The notes under the pieces were generated by a model. The model was not told where the DNA came from, searched no databases, and saw only the letters and a program-made list of their open reading frames with translations. DNA of 64,000 nt from Cylindrodendrum hubeiense (Eukaryota > Ascomycota > Sordariomycetes > Hypocreales > Nectriaceae): the NCBI GenBank assembly GCA_014621425.1, contig JAANBB010000001.1, forward strand, positions 496,001 to 560,000. Direction: 5' to 3'. Within the stretch, counting starts at the first letter, position 1. Each line of letters opens with the position of its first letter. Below are positions 10,464 to 21,900 of the stretch, in pieces. The translations under genes and the position numbers were made by a program.

Positions 10464-10504
10464 GTGGCTTGTGGCTGGCTGCGGGTGGCTTGTGGCTGGC
10501 TGCG
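10464..10504. repeat. Two-copy 21-bp tandem repeat
   Basis: Two adjacent copies of a unit beginning GTGGCTTGTGGCTGGCTGCG that differ only at the last base. It is followed at about 10545-10640 by a degenerate array of a 10-bp CCATCACAGT-like unit. Confidence 0.7.
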
Positions 10505-11477
10505 TGGGAGGTTTGTGACCACTCGAGATCCGGTTACATTCACGGTCTATTACAGTCCGTCACAATCCATTACACCCCATCACATGTTACATCTCGTCAC
10601 AGCCCATCACAGTCCTCTTCATGCTATCACAGTCCATCTCAGCTTTTTCAGCTGCTTTGGCCGCTCGCCCCATTCATCTTGGCATGTTTGCTGTCGCACG
10701 GAGAACACATGAAGTGAGTTGCTTCTCGCGTTCACTGGCTGGCCCCGTGTGCATCACCTCGGGCGTATCAGGTCTATCACCGAGCTTGATATTTGAAGTC
10801 GCAATGAGAGTATGAGTGCATTGACTCCAGAGGGCCAATTGCTGTTCAGGTACGCAGTAATGGCGTGAAAATCCACCACGGACCTCCATGATTCGATATT
10901 AGATATCGTATCCTCTAGCTTCAAACGCTAGCAGCGCTAATTGCAACATTCTTTTTGCAATACCCTCATCTTTATATTTAGAGTTGCCTCAGCCACGACT
11001 AGCTTCGCGGCAGTATCATGGAGTCCGAAAAAGTACGCGTGAGGGAGGAATAAGACGCGTAATCCCTCGTATTTGACATCCTGTCTCAGAGTGAACCCCT
11101 TATCGGAAGTACGGCATGCATTAGAAACACGGCTGTGTTAGTGAGCACGCTGGCATATCTCGGGTCCCCTGCAGAGCTGCAGCTTTGATGAAGCATTGGC
11201 AAGGAGCCTCAGACTACAATGAGGCGCAAGAGACGGGCGTGCATCAACTGACGCGTCAGCTTCAAGATCGAGGCTGCGAATCTCAATTGCCGGGCCGCTG
11301 GTTGCAGATCTGTGAAATCTATTTGAAATTCAACCGAGCGTTTGATCTAGATCTGTCAAGGCTATATCAAGCATTAATATATAACACTGCATGCCAAGAC
11401 ACTCAATTTACATATTCTGATCCCCAAGACAACCATCTGCAGCCTCTTCTCTCACTCTGAGCTAATGAACCATATAA

Positions 11478-13244
11478 ATGACAAGTTTATTCGACACCCA
11501 GTTGCAAAAGATGGCCCCATTTACATCCCGGCGCCGGGAAGATGAATACCCTCTGACCGAAATCCCAAACCAGTCGTACCTTTTGAGCACGTCTTCGTTG
11601 GACACGCCCATCGAAGGTTCAACTACGCATAGCGGCTACAACTCTGGAGATGAGACCGCGACAGAATCTCAATCAAATGCCTTACCGAGTGGTGCCGACA
11701 TCGAGTCGCAGATCCAGTCTCAACCCGCCAAGACGGATGAGCCGCCCTACCATATTTTTTCGAAGCGACAGAAATGGAACTTTGTTTACCTTGTCTCCTT
11801 GGCAGGCTCATTTTCCCCACTTTCGTCCAATATCTACTTCCCCGCCATAAACACAATATCCTTGGAACTAGGTGTCAGCGAGTCTCTTATTGCCTTGACA
11901 GTCACTGTATACATGGTTGTTCAGGGCATCGCCCCATCGCTGTTTGGTGCCGTGTCGGATACAAGCGGCCGCCGCCTCACATTCGCTATCGTTCTTACCA
12001 TATATACGGCAGCGAACCTGGCTCTGAGTTTCACAGCAAACTATCCCATGCTACTTGCCCTGCGGGGTTTGCAGGCGGCAGGCTCCGCGGCAACCATTAG
12101 CATCAGCACAGGTGTCATTGCCGACATGGCTTCCCCGGGCGAACGGGGGAGCTTCATTGGGACAAACGCTGGTATCAGGTATGTCAAAGCACTGATCGCG
12201 CCGTATTAATTACTGACTGGATGTAGAATGATGGGTCAAGCGATTGGGCCTGTTATTGGCGGTCTTCTCAACAGTCAATGGGGCTTTAGAAGCATATTTT
12301 GGATGCTATTTACACTCAGCCTCTTGGTTCTAATGCTCTTGTTGATTTTCCTACCCGAGACCCAACGGAAGATCGCTGGTAACGGCAGCATCCCTCTTGG
12401 AGGCTTCCATAAGCCGTGGATATATTGGGTCCGCCCTCCGAAAGAATGGTCGGATTCTAAGAAGCCAGCGGATTCGAAAATGCCGCCAATGTCGTTCAAG
12501 AAGGTCTTGGTACCGTTGAAATACGTTGCTGAGAAAGACATTTTTGTGCTCCTCTCTTGGGGCGCGCTCGTGTATGCACTGTGGAGCATGGTGACCTCCT
12601 CGACCACCACGGTGCTGTTGCGGTCATTTCCAGACCTGAACCAGTGGCAACTTGGCCTGTGCTTCCTCCCCAATGGATTCGGATGCGTTCTCGGGTCTCT
12701 TATCACAGGTCGACTTCTGGATAAAAGCTTCAAGCAGGTCGAGGCACAATACAAAGCGGACCATGGACTGGAATCCGTTACTATCAAGGGCAACAGCGAC
12801 TTTCCAATTGAGCGCGCCCGTCTTCCACTGATGCCGTACTTTAGCGTCGCGTTCATTGTGGCGATGGGACTCTACGGTCCTAGCTATGAGTTCAACGACC
12901 TGCGCAAAAACTTCGCTGGTAACCTCGTCGCTTCTCTGGGACTTCAGTTCTTCATCGCATTTACAGCCACGGCCGTTTTTAACATCAACTCTACCATGCT
13001 GGTCGATTGCTTTCCAGATGGAGCTGGCGGAGCCACAGCCACCAACAACTTGTTCCGATGCCTCCTTGGTGCGGCTGGTGTTAGTGTTATCCAACCTTTG
13101 ATCGACGCAGTCAAGGTCAGGAACGCGTTTCTCATTCTAACGGGAGTGATTACATTGTTTTCGCCACTGGTGTGGATCCAGTGGAAATATGGTCGGAAAT
13201 GGAGATTGGAGAGGGAGCGGAAGGCGGCCTCATCGGCACAATGA
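11478..13244 (+). CDS. MFS drug/acid exporter, DHA1 (12-TM) type
   Basis: Seen: exon 1 11478..12178, exon 2 12227..13244, with a 48-nt intron whose splice gives TNAGIRMMGQAIGPVIGG; 572 residues. A hydrophilic 90-residue N-terminal tail precedes the first membrane segment. Motif A-like GAVSDTSGRRLTF follows TM2, and the GPVIGG of motif C is in TM5. About 12 membrane segments with a central loop around residues 300-340. Known: this family (Qdr/Tpo-like) exports drugs, polyamines or organic acids. An alternative start is the ATG at 11511. Neighbours: convergent with the Zn2Cys6 regulator and close to the PrpF-family isomerase, so it may export the product of that locus; I found no TCGGAT-type site in its promoter. 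Confidence 0.87.
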
Positions 13245-13853
13245 AACACAGAACAGAAACAGTGCGCTGAAATTGTCTCAGGTGCCATACCACGGTGGTG
13301 GTGGAGCAGGTACTCAAGCACACCCGGTAATGCATAACTTAGATGCTCGAACAACTATAGATCATAGAGAACTTTTAGAACTTGGATGCTTTTGCCTAAT
13401 TCTATATCTGGGATATAGATATTTAGATGGCAAGATGAAATGGAATTTGTACCGCTTGACGAGTCTCCTAATCGTGCTTCACGCAACCGTTCTTTACGCA
13501 GCCCAGAAAGCAGTTGGTTTTGTACAAAGTCCAATTCAATTGCGGATGGAGAGCTTTACACATTTCTGACCCCTGCCCCAAACAATTACGTAGTATGTCA
13601 CCCAAGTGTTCAATTTCCACAATGTCCAGGGTAAAGCCTTAGCTCCATGTCGCTCAGTCTTCTCGACGCTCAGACTGGCGATCACACTGCCTCGCCTCAG
13701 CCACACGCTACGTTACTTCGGCCATGTGGAACATTACTACTTGACGCAATGACCGTTGGATTTGGTTTCGATTATCGATGATCGTCAACTTATATCTTCG
13801 AGGCCCTGCCCGTTGGTAAGTGAGTTTGGGCATCTCACTGTTAACGCATGAGA
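13245..13853. other. Convergent spacer
   Basis: 609 bp between the 3' ends of two convergent genes; should contain both terminators. No other feature recognised. Confidence 0.4.
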
Positions 13854-15917
13854 TTACAATAACAAATCATTACAAAAAGTCCCTCCCAGATCAAACCCCT
13901 GGTTAAACAAATCGTTCCAGGGCACATCGATGCTCGGTGTAGGCTGCCCTGGCCCTGGCGGATTCTGAGATTTTACTCCAAACCAGGACATGAACTCCGT
14001 GTCGACTTCGTTGCCCAAGGTCGGCGCCGTGTCAAATATCGCCAATGTCGCATTCCCCAGTCTTGTGACTACCTGTGCGCTGCGCTGCCCAACAGCCCGC
14101 CCGTTGGAAATATCTCGAAGAAGAGATGTGCAGGAACGAATGTTGGACTCGGCAACTTCCTTGGTTAACTCTTGACGGAGAGTGAAGCTCGCGCGCAAGC
14201 TGTAAAGCATAGTGACAGCTGCCATGAACAACGAATTAAGTGCAACGAATGTGTACGTGACTTTGTTTTTGGCATATAGCGCACTGTAGCAGGTGATGAG
14301 ACTGATGGATGAGTCCGCGCAGAGACGGATAGCCTCAATGGTTGCAACCGGAGACGCGTGAGATGGCCGATACAGGTTCAAGATGGCCTGGTGGTAGGCA
14401 ATTTGAAACCATTCGGTCATCTGGTACATGGAAGTTGGGGCTAGATATCGGGGTGCCGAAAACAGCCAATCGCTGAGTCGACTGTAGTATTCTTGTCGGA
14501 TTGCCTCGAGGCTGCAGCCCTCGATATTTGTCTCTCCAGCCGAGTGCAGTGCTTTGTATATGTCTGCATTTATACGCCGTAGTCTGATGACATGTAGGAA
14601 TGTGGATAAATCCTTGCCGTTTGAACTTGGGCTAATAAACGATGGCTCTTCGGGATTGCTGAGCCTATCGTCGGATATGGAAAGTGGGAGAGGTATCGTA
14701 ATATCGGCATCTTGTATCCCTAATGGACGACCCATCGCGATGGATATACTTCTGTCCATTGTGTAGACACTCCAGAAGAGCCTTTTGCACATTTCTGCTT
14801 CGACGAGAGATTTGGTGGCGACCGTCTCATGACGATGTAGATCAATCCCAACAGCAAGACGCAGAGCTAGTCCAACGGTGTACCAGAGATTGACCAGCTG
14901 TGGCTCGTTGCTGCCAAATATGCAAAGAAGAAGTAGGCACTGGATGCAGTCGATGTCGCTCGCTCCCATGACGCTGCCCAAGTCTTGGACTGCGGCCTGG
15001 AAGAAGTGGTGATGTGAAAGCTGCGACTTGGTTTTTGCACGGGCCTGCTCGGAGGCTCCAATTGCAAGGACCATGTTGACCTGAAAGGATGACAGTTTGT
15101 CGTGGGTTTCTCCTTCTGAGAATGGAAGATAATGACTTTCCATAAACGTTGGCCTATGAAGAACAGGGAACTGAGGCCATCGCCGCGCAAAGAAGACATC
15201 GACCAATTCCAGGCTGTAGTCATGGAGCGACAGTGGTATCGAATTAGGCACATGGTCAGAAGGTGGGCTGGCCTCTGCTAATCCATTCCACAGGTGCCAG
15301 GGACTACTCAGAAAGCAGGAATTCGGCGTGTCGGCAGTGTTGGTCTCCGGAAAGGTCGGGAGAAGCATACGGCCGCGATAGAAACCTTCCAGTTCAGGCG
15401 AGAAACCGCGGCGTGCGTCGACTGGTGCTGATACTAGTTGAGAAGGCTGGCCGATGAGGCTTGTGAGCGCTTCTGTCTCTGGCCCATCACTATCGACCTG
15501 TCCGAGAAAGGTTGATTGGGTATTTTGGTGGGCCTGGAGAGTGGCAAGCTGTTCCTGGAGCTCCCTGACCTGGGATCGAAGTCGTTCGCATTCGCAATTA
15601 GGATCGACCCGTACAATGAGGCGCTCTGATGGCACACAAGACGCTCTGACAACTGAGCAAGGCCCACAAGTCGGCAGGTTTCCATCGCACTGTTACTCGT
15701 CAGAATCAGGTGGTTATGCGTTTCCACTTCTCAGGAAGCGCTCCGAGAACAATCGCACCTTCTGCTTCCGCCGGCGGCATCGCTGGCAAGCGGCGGAATT
15801 TCGCTTGAGGCCCCGCCGGTGCGTCGGCCTTGGCCGGCCCGCTCCGGGGGTCAGCGTCTCGGCTGGGTCCGATGGAGTCGGCGGAGACTCTGCGCCCGTG
15901 GCATTTCGCATGTCCAT
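13854..15917 (-). CDS. Zn2Cys6 transcription factor with fungal-specific middle homology domain
   Basis: Seen: exon 1 15759..15917, exon 2 13854..15689, 69-nt intron 15690..15758; 664 residues from the ATG at 15917 (a longer frame opens only with TTG). The intron splits the zinc cluster, as often in this class: the splice restores CQRCRRRKQK followed by CDGNLPTCGPC and the sixth Cys after SVVRAS (C-x2-C-x6-C-x6-C-x2-C-x6-C). Then comes a heptad-like RLRSQVRELQEQLATLQ dimerisation helix and the fungal_trans domain with LHRPTFMESHY, GLALRLAVGIDLHR, RLFWSVYTMDRSISIAMGRP. Known: such dimers bind CGG triplets. Neighbours: divergent from the PrpF-family gene, whose promoter has a CGG-N6-CCG site, so it is the obvious local candidate to regulate it. 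Confidence 0.92.
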
Positions 15918-16675
15918 GATTTGTCGATGAGAGGTCAACGACTATGAGATACCGGAGTGTACCCGCACCGTGATAGTGTAGACGGAATTGAGCAGATGGT
16001 TCGCTGCTGTCAAGAATGACTCCCCCCCCCCCGTGGCGGAGTTGCTACTGATGGCGATCGGAACGATCCGAAATACAGCGGTCTCCATGCATTAGAAGGG
16101 TGTCACACTCACGCAATGGTTTAATAAAGGGATTGTTTCCCCAGGAGAGTCACTCAAATGTAAATTGATACAGTGCACCGATCTGGATGTCCAAGCAGAT
16201 CAAAGATGGGACAGGGAATTGGAAGTCTCTTCCCAGGTATGTGAAGTGATCCTTCATCGGAGTTGAGCCGACGAGACAAAATTCCCCCGTCCAGGTCACG
16301 TGTGCCTATACTCTCGGCTTCTTCCGCCAGGGTCGTGAGAGACACATGCCCACGTTATCAACGCCTCAGTGGGAGTATACACGCTCTCAATGACTCGCTA
16401 AAGCAACTCTAGACAAACTCTAGTTTTTCGGCGCGGACTTGTCTAAATATGCTCATTTGTCGCACCTTGTGTTCGTTCAGCTGTCGCCGATGTAACCGAT
16501 GTTCTCCACCGTGATTCGGATTTACCCGATGGGATCGAGGAACTGATTGTTTTCTTGACCGACTTAAATCACCCAAGCCTTTGTCAAACATGTGACGCCA
16601 GGAATAGTCTTTGATTGTGGGATATTCTCCGATATCGAGCTGTATTGTATATCTATTATTTGTTAACTGACTCTC
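15918..16675. promoter_or_regulatory. Divergent promoter of regulator and PrpF-family gene
   Basis: Contains an 11-nt C run at 16022..16032, a CGG-N7-CCG arrangement near 16260 and the CGG-N6-CCG site at 16516..16529 listed separately. Confidence 0.5.
16516..16529. promoter_or_regulatory. CGG-N6-CCG site, TCGGATTTACCCGA
   Basis: Lies 147 bp before the PrpF-family ATG. It matches the two sites in the aconitase/carrier promoter (29890..29903 and 29911..29924) with the shared form TCGGATNYAYCCGA. CGG-N6-CCG is a known spacing class for Zn2Cys6 dimers (for example Ppr1 and UaY). Confidence 0.6.
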
Positions 16676-17884
16676 ATGATGCCAACCCAAATCTTGAGAG
16701 CACTGTCCTCACAGAGCCCAAGCGCTAATATGGTACCGGCCCGATTCCGTTATGCCCACCGGACGTTTGGTAGCCCACGCCTTGTCGCAAGTCTCGCCAA
16801 GCAAAACAGCCTTCCAGCTGCGTATTACCGCGGAGGTACATCACGAGCGATATTTTTCCATGAAAAAGACCTACCGTCTGACAGGTCTAAATGGAGTTCT
16901 ATCTTTCTGGGGTGCATCGGAAGTCCGGATTCGTATGGGCGCCAACTTGACGGTCTGGGAGGTGGCATTTCCAGCCTCTCCAAAGTCTGCATTGTCAGGA
17001 AGAGTGAGCGCCCAGACGCAGACGTCGACTACACCTTTATTTCTCTGGGAATTAAAAACACAAATGTCGACGCCTCCAGCAACTGTGGTAACATGTCCGC
17101 AGCCGTTGGACCTTATGCCATCGACAGCGGGCTGGTTCCTGTGCCGCCAGGCGCCGAGAACGCTACTGTTCGCATACACAACACAAACACCGGCAAGGCT
17201 ATTGAGGCTGGTTTTCCTGTTGTGAATGGCGAAGCATCCGCTTACGGCGACTTTGGCATTGACGGAGTTGCCGGGACGGCTGCAAAGATTGAGCTGAAGT
17301 TTATAGACCCGGCAGGCTCAAAGACTGGGAAGCTGTTCCCTACGGGGGCCGTGACGGAAGAGATTGATGGAGTTCAAGCAACGTGTATTGATGCTGGAAA
17401 CCCTTGCTGTTTTCTGCAAGCGGTAGATCTCGGCGTTGCTGGCACCATCACTCCCCAGCAGATCGAAGATCACCCAACCTTGAGCGCAAAGCTAGAAGCC
17501 ATCCGTCGCAAGGCCGGAGTAAAGATGGGGATCGCAGAGACGGAGAGTAATGTTCCTGGCAGCGTTCCCAAGATTGCCATTGTATCACCACCTGCCGACA
17601 TGACGGCGGACAATGTCGTCATTCGGGCCATGTCTGTCGGTCAGCCTCACAAGTCAATCCCCGTCACTGTTGCCTTGGCTGCCGCGTCAGCGGCGAATGT
17701 TGCTGGTAGTGTTGTTGCGAAGTGCCTAGCCGGGGGTTCTCTTGTCGGGTCTGAAGTCACAATCAACCATGCTAGCGGGAGTCTCGTTGTAGCAGCCGAC
17801 TTTGATGCAGTTGGGACGCTGCGGTCTGCGACGGTATTTCGAACCGCAAGGAGATTGATGGAGGGAAGGGTGTTTTGGAAGTAG
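16676..17884 (+). CDS. PrpF/aconitate isomerase family protein, probably mitochondrial
   Basis: Seen: an intronless 402-residue frame. The first 45 residues (MMPTQILRALSSQSPSANM onward) are basic, Ser-rich and lack acids until residue 64, typical of a mitochondrial presequence. Family motifs: YYRGGTSRAIFF at about 50-61, GSPDSYGRQLDGLGGGISS, and DASSNCGNMSAAVGPYAID at about 132-150. Known: PrpF proteins have two diaminopimelate-epimerase-like domains and move a proton and double bond in tricarboxylates. Members include bacterial PrpF (2-methyl-aconitate cis-trans isomerase), aconitate delta-isomerase and fungal Adi1 of the Ustilago itaconate pathway. Neighbours and regulation: divergent from a Zn2Cys6 regulator, with a site shared with the aconitase/citrate carrier pair. 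The exact substrate is not visible. Confidence 0.88.
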   Translation: MMPTQILRALSSQSPSANMVPARFRYAHRTFGSPRLVASLAKQNSLPAAYYRGGTSRAIFFHEKDLPSDRSKWSSIFLGCIGSPDSYGRQLDGLGGGISSLSKVCIVRKSERPDADVDYTFISLGIKNTNVDASSNCGNMSAAVGPYAIDSGLVPVPPGAENATVRIHNTNTGKAIEAGFPVVNGEASAYGDFGIDGVAGTAAKIELKFIDPAGSKTGKLFPTGAVTEEIDGVQATCIDAGNPCCFLQAVDLGVAGTITPQQIEDHPTLSAKLEAIRRKAGVKMGIAETESNVPGSVPKIAIVSPPADMTADNVVIRAMSVGQPHKSIPVTVALAAASAANVAGSVVAKCLAGGSLVGSEVTINHASGSLVVAADFDAVGTLRSATVFRTARRLMEGRVFWK

Positions 17885-18904
17885 ATTGGCGAATGAAATG
17901 CTTGCGATTGCATCATAAGGACTTTGGTAGTGCCATTTGGGAGAGACTGAACCCAGCCCCGCAAGGGTTGAATGGCGCTCTTCCCAATTCATCACGGTCG
18001 TCGAAACAAGACGGAAGATTTACAACGTGGCTGCTGAACCGGTCATTCTAATAGTGCAATAATTATTATATCACAATACCTAGTAAACTTGGTAGTATGG
18101 GAGTATCAGAACTTATTTCTTTATCTCTTTATCTCTGTTGTCGGGAATTTAACGTATCTAGGCTGCAGCATTCTTCGCAGCCAGAAATGGACTCACTTGG
18201 CCTTTTTGGGTTATGGTGCCATTAATGTCAGCAAAAGGACCCTCGGCCGTATTTGGCAGCTGGTAAAGGGGTGACTCAGAAACCGTCTTCCGCCTCGTAT
18301 TGTCGTATTGAATTGCGGGTCACCTCTCATCCGCGTAATATTATTCAGTCGTCGTCGAGCTGGATCTTTTCTCTGTCAACGACACAAGCTCCGACAAACA
18401 GGAGATACCCTAGATATAGCGCCTCATCCATGTAGCGCCTCTTCAGTGCAAAGCTGCTGCTTTTCCTGGGAAGTCCACTCGAGACAGAAGCTGGCAGGGC
18501 CATTGGACAAGTCGTGTAATCTCCCGCAACGCACGGCCAAGACAGGACGCTGCCAAGAAAGGCGGACCTTCCTATCTTGGCACCCAGCTGCCGTCTCTCA
18601 TTGGCTGACTGCTCCAGCCGAGTTCGAAATCGAGCCGCATCCCCGCGTCAGCTTTGTAATGAACCGACAAACGTGCATGATAATGACGACGCCTGCATGG
18701 TCAGCATGCGGCTCCCTACGTCTCCTCCGCAGCCCTATTTTTCCTTTCCTTTTGCCTGGTATCATATCGTGATCACCTCACTTGATCAACTGGCTTCCCC
18801 GTGCTTTGAGCTTGACCGAGCATCAAGTCAGCCGCACAAACATAACCTGCTCTCCAACCAGGAGACTCAGCTTGGACCGAAAGCCGGGTGTTCAGTAGTC
18901 CAAG
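17885..18904. other. 1-kb spacer, promoter of the ABC transporter gene
   Basis: Only short frames; no shared motif with the other promoters found. Confidence 0.4.
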
Positions 18905-21900
18905 ATGCCGTTCTCCACTGGAGAGGGGAACCTGCTCCAGCTGAACCAAGAGGACTTTGACTTCAACGTCCAGTTCGAGCAGCTATTTTTCTCCATCATA
19001 CCGTCCGTCTTGTTCATCGTAACATCACTATGGCGGACCGTTTCCCAATCACGGAAGCCCACCGTGGTCAATGCTCCGATTTTTCAACTCATCAAATTGG
19101 TACGCTCTTATCATACGCCATGCACAGTCTCAAATGCTTATTGAATTGCTGCAGGGTGCCATCACAACTTATGTCGGGCTTGAACTTTCACTTCTCATCC
19201 TGGTTGCAGTTGGATCCTTCCATGTGTCCAACATGTTTATCGCTTCCTCGGCCCTTAAACTAGTGTCGGCCTTGTTCATGGTGACTCTAAGCCTCGTTGA
19301 CCACAGCAAGAGCCCAAGGCCGTCCGTGCTGCTGAGTAGCTACTTATTTTTGACTCTCCTCCTGGACGCTGCCCAAGCAAGAACATTGTTTCTGTCATCA
19401 GATGACAAGCCTGAGCTTACCTACAGTAGCATATTCAGTGCTGCCATAGCTCTCAAGATTGGAATATTGGTATTGGAAGCCCAAAGAAAGGCCAGATGGG
19501 TCAGCTGGGATGAAAAGGAGCACAGCCCAGAAGAGACCAGTGGTATCTTCTCCCTTGGCGTCTTTTTCTGGCTCAACAAGATCTTCCTAAAGGGATACAA
19601 CAAAATCTTGACGATAAATGACCTTTTCCCCCTCGATAGCGCTTTGGACGGCAAATTGCTCCACGAGGAGTTTTCCAAGAACATGGATTACTCCAAACTG
19701 AAGGGCGACAAGTATGGTCTCGTGAAGGTGCTACTGCGCTCGCTGAAATTCCCTCTCCTACTTCCTGTATTTCCACGACTGGCACTGCTTGCATTCACGT
19801 TCTGCCAACCGTTTTTCATCGAGAAGTTGTTGGATCACCTATCCGAGCCTGAAATCGAAGCCAACGTCGGATACGGCTTCATCGGCGCCAGTATACTGAT
19901 TTACTCGGGAATTGCCATCTCTACCGCCCTCTGCTGGTATGTGAACCCACTATTAAACTACCCGCAAGATTCGCCACTTACATATGCACAGGTACTTCCA
20001 TCAACGAATGCGGTCTATGGCAAGGGCAATCCTAGTCACTGAGACCTTCATCAAAACCACCAAATCTCCTATTGGAACTGGCGATGATAGCGCTGCGCTG
20101 ACTTTGATGAGCACGGACATAGAGCGAATCGACCTGGGTTTCAGGCCTCTGCACGATATCTGGGCCGGCATTATCCAGGTCGCTCTCGCCAGCTGGATGT
20201 TGTACAATCAACTGGGAGTGGTCTTCGTCGCACCAATTGGCATTGTCACATCCTGCTTCATCGGATTGGTGATCCTTATGAAGTTCACTGGTGACTCGCA
20301 GAGGACCTGGATGGCAGGAGTTCAGAAGCGTGTCGGTCTGACAGCCACAGTCATCGGCAGCATGAAGAACCTCAAAATGTCCGGCCTTTCTTCTGCCGTC
20401 AGTGATTTCGTGCAGAAGCTTCGTGTAGATGAGTTGGCGGCGGGATCACGATTCCGAAAGATATTTATCGTCGCGGCACTCTTCGGATTCATTCCATTGC
20501 TGGTCAGCCCGCCATTGACCTTTGCATTCGCTCAACGAAAACTGGATGCATCCAAGATGTTTACGAGTCTTTCGTACCTTTTGCTTTTGACCAATCCATT
20601 GTCGCAAATCTTCCAATCCATCCCCCAGGTTCTCTCTGGTCTGGCCTGTTTGGGTCGAATCCAGGCCTTTTTGGAGTGCGAGAATCGCGAAGACTTTCGC
20701 CAAGTTCTTGCTGATTTAAGACTGAACTCAGAGAAGACTCGAGAGGATTCCGCATCAGAAGTGGAATTGGCGCATCCTATTGTCATCAAGAACGGAAATT
20801 TTGGCTGGGAAGAAGACAAGTTTGCCTTGCGGGACGTAAATACTCAAGTGCCCAAGTCTTCGCTCACGATAGTCGTTGGACCAGTTGGTTCAGGAAAATC
20901 CACTCTTTGCAAGGCACTGCTTGGAGAGATTCCTTTCAGTGATGGCAGTGTCGTTTTGAGCACCAGACTTCCCCACGTCGGATTCTGCGAGCAAACAGCA
21001 TTTCTCTCGAACGGGTCGATCAGAGATAATATTATTGGGTTCTCTCCATTCGATAATCAGAGATATACCGAAATCATCGAGGCGACAGCTCTGGGCTTCG
21101 ACTTTGACACACTACCACAGGGCGATAAAACGAATATTGGATCTGACGGGATCACATTGTCTGGAGGGCAGAAACAACGCCTTTCTCTCGCGCGAGCTCT
21201 GTATCTTCAATCCGATCTCCTCATCCTAGACGATATCTTCAGTGGTTTAGATGCGGATACTGAGGAGCAGGTATTCCGGCAAGTTTTTGGGCCAGATGGA
21301 CTACTACGACGTCGACGGTCTACGGTGGTGCTATGCACCCACAGCATCAGACACCTACCTGCGGCCGACCACATAATAGCACTTGGAGATGGCACTGTTG
21401 TCGAGCAAGGTAGCTTTGACAAACTTATGACCCTTCAAGGGTATGTCCAGCGTCTGGGATTGAAGGCTTCTTCTGACAGCGATACTTCGTCGGAGAAGAC
21501 GGCATCAAAGAAGAGCGTCCGAGAATCTAACCCGCAACTGCTCCACACGACGACAACCAACATATCATCTGTCGCGCCTGAAGCCGATGATTCGAGGCAA
21601 AATGGTGATAAAACAGTATACAAGCATTACTTCAAGAGCATGGGACTTCTCCTGACAGTATATTGCTTGATCTTTGGTGCTCTTTGGGGTTTCTTCACTA
21701 ATTTTCCAACAATTTGTAAGTGAAATTGGTGAATTGTCTCTGGACTGGATAATTCCCGACCAGCTCAAGCATTCAGCTTTCATTAATAGATCTTCTCCTG
21801 AAGTCTCAAAACTTGATTAAAAGATTATTAACTAATTTTACCGATTATAGGGCTCAAATACTGGTCTGATGACGTCTACTCAGAACATCCAGCCCACTCC

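Larger units (their letters stand above)
8082..11477. other. 3.4-kb gene-free region
   Basis: Apart from the pectate lyase promoter cluster and the repeats listed separately, I find no supported gene. Frames present are short, overlapping and without domain-like sequence. The distal part should contain the promoter of the transporter gene at 11478. Confidence 0.5.
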
